The translations under genes and the position numbers were made by a program. A DNA stretch of 64,000 nucleotides from Diphasiastrum complanatum (taxonomy: Eukaryota > Streptophyta > Lycopodiopsida > Lycopodiales > Lycopodiaceae): the NCBI GenBank assembly GCA_029204225.1, contig CM055098.1:21117097-21181096 (forward strand). The letters are read 5' to 3'. Below, piece after piece: positions 60,120 to 64,000 of this stretch; position 1 is the first letter of the stretch, and each line of letters opens with the position of its first letter. The notes under the pieces are model-generated. The model was not told the DNA's origin and did not search any database. It saw only the letters and a list, made by a program, of their open reading frames with translations.

Positions 60120-63100
60120 AAAATAAATTATGTATATATGTTTTTTACAATTCAAATTCCATAGAATTCTCACTAAGTCCTCTCAATTCAGTGCTTGAAA
60201 TATTATCAAGACTGTCTTTTTCAGTTGAAGAAGTTGACGATCCATCTTTCTCATTAGAGTCTACTAACAAATTCTCATCTAAATCGGCCTCCAATGTTGA
60301 GAGAAAAATTTGTATTGTGGCTTTGTTACATTGAAGCCGAGTTGAAGATGATGGTTGTGCACTTGATCCAAGACATTCTTGCAAAATAGATATTGTTGAC
60401 TTTCGTAAATGATTCGTCATTGTCAACTCGGAATTAAATGCAAGTACATCCACATCTCCAAGATTTATGTCATCGACTCTTGGTTGATTCTTTGTTGAAC
60501 GCCCTTTGGATCTAATTATAACATTTCTAGCTCGTGCCTTCCCAAAAAAGCATTTTTTGAAATGGTACGCATCCAGTGCACACGTACAATCTTGGTGTCG
60601 TCGTTTTGAATGAAGTCAATTACTTTAGCGATCCAAAATGGATGAATTTCATTATTTTTCGATGCCAAAAGTGCAATGAGACTCCCAACCGTTAATTCAT
60701 TGAGGTTACTGGACCATTTAGCCTTGGCGACATTGTATAGTTTTTCGACTTTTTCTAGGACCCAATTTGACATTCTTCGTTCTGCACAAGGGTCAAATAC
60801 TCAGCCTGTTGGGCAACAACAAAGGAATCAATTGTCGTTGTTGAAGTTGAAAATTCAAACAACCAGTGAAACTCCTCAGACGAATTTGCATCTCCCAAGT
60901 TAGGCAAACTTAACTTTTGTTCTTCAAGAAAATCCATCCACCAATGTCGGTCAAATTCGTCAAAAAATTAATATGCTGCTTGAATGGCCGTTTCCAAAAA
61001 ATTTAAAGCCGCAAATGAATCAATTGGACGACGTTCTCTTTGAGCCTTTTGCTCTTCCATTATAGAAGTTAGGTGACACAAAGGTGCAAGCTTAACTTGA
61101 GAAGAAGACACACTTTGTAAGAAACGAAGTCCATCAGATGGTAACCATTCCGTAGAGTTTGAAAATTGCTTTGCCCACAATAATATGATACCCCCAATAT
61201 CATTTTCAATTTTGATTTGATGTTGAGAACTAATATCATTTATTGGTGTAGTGCAATGTTCCTCCGTTGTTTTTATGTAGTCTCTAAAATCAAATGTGCG
61301 TTGTCGTAGTAAAAATACATTTGGTCTAGGGGTGTATGATTCCTCGATAATACTCTACAGTACCGACAAAGAAAAAGCTTTTTTGCGTCTCAGCTTTTTG
61401 GAAAAGCAGCTAAACATTTGGTCGATTTGATTGTGAGTATGATCCACCGGTAAAAATCCTATTTTGATTTTTTTGAAAATTTTTAAGGCAACCAACATAG
61501 ACAAATATGCCAGTATTGTTTGATTTTTACTTTCTCTAGCAGTATTATCAAGTTGCAAGTAAAGAATCTCAGGAAGATTGTTGCCAAATTCAAAATTATT
61601 TTGTGAATTATGGTAATGGTCAAGTTTGGATCATTTCGAACATTGGGATAATTGAAATACATTTTAGACTACAAGGTGTCGTTGAATATAAGATCTCCAA
61701 CTAAATGAACTTAACGGAAATCCATTTCATTTAGATTTTTTGGCACCCTCACAAAATGTGACAATAGAGTCTTCTTTTGATCCATACAGTTGATTACGAG
61801 ACCCAAATACTTTTGAGAAAATTCCAAACACTTTTTCCTATGCTTGGCAAGCTTTTGTCTTTCTGCAGTTTGTTGCTCTCTGTGAATTTGAAGTGACTTC
61901 GTAATGTCCACTAAAAAAATCACACAAAAAAAATGATTTAGTAAATTGAAAGCGTTAACAAAAAATCAAACTGGGTGTCTGAAAAAAAAAAAACAAAAAT
62001 GTAGTATCTACCAAATACATTTTTCCTATGGATTTTGGCTTGTTCTCTGAGCACTTTTAACTGTTTGCATATGCTACAGACAGACATTCTGGATTTTTTC
62101 AGAATTTTTACCAGATCAAAATCTCTCTTCCACAGTTTCATGAAATAGGAATAACTTAAATGCTAAACATTCTTCGACATTGCAAAATCTTTGTACATCA
62201 TGAATATTTCAAATTTCGGGGAGTTTTTCAACATGCACGTCTACAAAATGCACGTCAACCATGCCTTTTGCAGTTAAGGAGTCTGGAGAAACAGTCTGAC
62301 CTTGAACTGAATCTTGAAGACTAGGATCCTTTTTTAATCTCATGTGAATACGGGCAAGTATAGAATTGCCAATTGCATGGACAACCTTGAAAGTCTTGTG
62401 ACAAACTTCAGTTGTTTCTAGAAAGTAAGAAAACCTTTTCTATCAAGCCTGACAGATGAACAAAGGTTATAATTTTGATCATCTTTTGTCTTTGAAAAAA
62501 AACTCGAGCGAATCTGCTTAACTTCAGCAAAGTTTAATTTTTGCAAACAGGTTGAAATACAACTAATCAAGTTTTTGACTGTACGGATTTCACGAGGTTC
62601 CAACAATTGTTTCTGACATGAGGTCATTTCTCAATTCGATTGTAAGTCTCTTCAAAATTTCTCTGCCCTTTGGCTTCTGCTTTGTATGAAGAACTTGAGA
62701 CAATGGCACCTAAAGGTGTTGGGAATGATTTCATACCTGTTGAAGGTGTGGTTAATTCTCTACCACTTCATTATCTTGGTTTTTAGTAGAAGGCTCTGGG
62801 CTTTCAGAAATCTCTACAACATTCAACATTGAATGGACCAGGCCTTTGTGCTAGTCTTGACTTTCTCAATGAAAGACTGCCACGTCGTGGGATGGTGGAT
62901 TGACTAGAATCAGTAACTGAGTGCTTGCTTGATTCCGAACCAATGTGGATTTCTAGTGAAGGAGAGTAGTATACAACTCTAGGATTTAAGAGACACAATG
63001 ACGAGGACGATGTCGTACAAAATTTAGCAGCTTGTGTCGAACTTGGAGTCATCTCATGGTACACAATTGTAACCTTGATGTTGGAAGATGAACTCGTAGA

Positions 63101-63322
63101 AATTCCGTTGTAATAAGTTATAGTAGGAGGAACTAAAGAAGATGAACTTTCTATTGCTAAACCAAAATGAAAAAGTACTACGAAGTAAAAATTAAAACAA
63201 CTACAATTTTGCTTTAAAAACTGAAGACTTAATTCTATGCTAAGCATGGGTTTAAAGAAATGCAAGTATGTTAGTTTGAATAGATTATGATAACCAGAAA
63301 ACAACAGAGCAAACAAGAACAT
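60120..63322 (-). pseudogene. transposase-like gene (GHTxDQIDQMFS family), copy B
   Basis: Minus-strand pieces in order: Ser-rich N terminus (62804-63322, NIKVTIVYHEMTPSSTQ); 62418-62627 (KQLLEPREIRTVKNLISC); CHKTFKVVHAIGNSI near 62390; ERQKLAKH and NCMDQKKTLL near 61860-61770; VRNDPNLTITII; LQLDNTARESKNQ near 61550; GFLPVDHTHNQIDQMFS (61460-61400); then a charged C-terminal part with HPFWIAKVIDFIQ and VHWMRTISKNAF (60650-60540) and a Ser/Asp/Glu tail. The three Asp blocks (MDQ, LDN, IDQ) are what a DDE-type RNase H fold would use. This resembles DUF7869-type proteins as I recall them. Frameshifts and stops between pieces, some perhaps introns, and the His for Gly in the GHT block argue against function. 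Confidence 0.65.
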
Positions 63323-64000
63323 TCGAAGACCTAAGCACGAAATGTTTCTAGACTGGCAACCAAATCTTTAAGTACTTAAACAAAGTGTTCAGGCAAAAGC
63401 TAGGTCCCAGAGAATTTTGATTTTAGGGTTACTTTAAAATTTTTGCTGACATTATGGTCTAGGTAATCTTTTGGTAAGGCCCTTGTCCTTAATTATTTTG
63501 CAACTTTTAAGACAAAAATACGAGTCTTAGAGAGTGAAGTTACCTAAACCTTGTCAAAACCCTGTCAAATTACCCTATGTTATAATACGTTTAAGAATCT
63601 TAAAATTTTGAACTAACGTTCATGGTTTTGCTTAATGTTTTAGCGTAGAAAATAAAACTAACTTGTAAATTAAAACTTATGTTCGTTTTTGTTTGACTGC
63701 CAAGGTCAAACACAACACCATTATGTTTTTAGTTTCTTAAGCAACCCCAAACAAAGAAGAAAGTGAATTTTGTAAGTCAACGTTAAAATCGAATCCTTGT
63801 TTATAGTGCACAATTGAAAACAACACAAAATTTGTTTTAAGTTTCCTTTTTACTTCGTCCCATTCTGAGCTAAAACAAAATTTTTATTAAAGTTCTAAGT
63901 AGATTCAACTTCGATGACGAGCATGGAAGGAAAAGCCACAATTTAGACTTAAAGGGCGTCATTCACCCTTTTCCGTCAAACTCAAAACATGAAAGATGAG
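63323..64000. other. AT-rich region upstream of copy B
   Basis: No coding region recognised. It could hold 5' exons or leader of the minus-strand gene. Confidence 0.35.

Overview
The window looks like plant nuclear DNA. Most of it is nested, broken LTR retrotransposons of the Ty1/copia and Ty3/gypsy types. It also holds DNA-transposon relics, long (GA)n microsatellites, and one clearly intact cellular gene, an intronless CAF1/POP2-type deadenylase at 25035-25853. The tRNA-Met primer sites (TGGTATCAGAGC), UBN2-type copia gag proteins and a TNP2-type CACTA transposase all point to a land plant. The low gene density suggests a large genome such as a gymnosperm's, but nothing here fixes the species.

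Layout. 1-4867: a minus-strand copia element with an open gag-pol frame running off the left edge; it is inserted into a second copia element whose 3' part and LTR fill 4868-7627. 7628-12411: older debris (gypsy gag-protease, a reverse transcriptase that is not copia-like, a minus-strand gypsy integrase piece). 12412-20924: an LTR-internal-LTR-internal-LTR copia array. 20925-23480: more copia remnants. 23481-26250: the CAF1 locus. 26735-31090: an LTR fragment and a minus-strand LTR element carrying only a gag-like frame. 31745-35244: a relic of a transposase-like gene with a GHTxDQIDQMFS motif, a short-palindrome cluster and a gag fragment. 35245-43330: AT-rich DNA with GA microsatellites and a complete non-autonomous copia insertion (38476-42839, target duplication TAGGA). 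43330-53350: a gypsy-type LTR, then a SET-domain-like gene relic split by a copia insertion (48128-53157, target duplication CATAT). 53560-57656: a CACTA TNP2 transposase relic. 57735-64000: a copia remnant with LTR, an array of GCGTGGATNATCCACGC palindromes, a gypsy integrase piece and a second, fuller copy of the GHTxDQIDQMFS gene.

How it fits together. CAF1 would shorten poly(A) tails in the CCR4-NOT complex and is the only gene here I expect to work for the host. The rest records successive insertion, deletion and recombination. The signals most worth a second look are: a repeated CACACGTGTG palindrome in several copia LTR families; a 33-bp-spaced CCAAT array in one LTR family; two arrays of short palindromes near transposase relics; the two copies of the GHTxDQIDQMFS gene; the SET-like gene directly upstream of the CACTA transposase; and a copia element that keeps a long open frame although its integrase core has been replaced.
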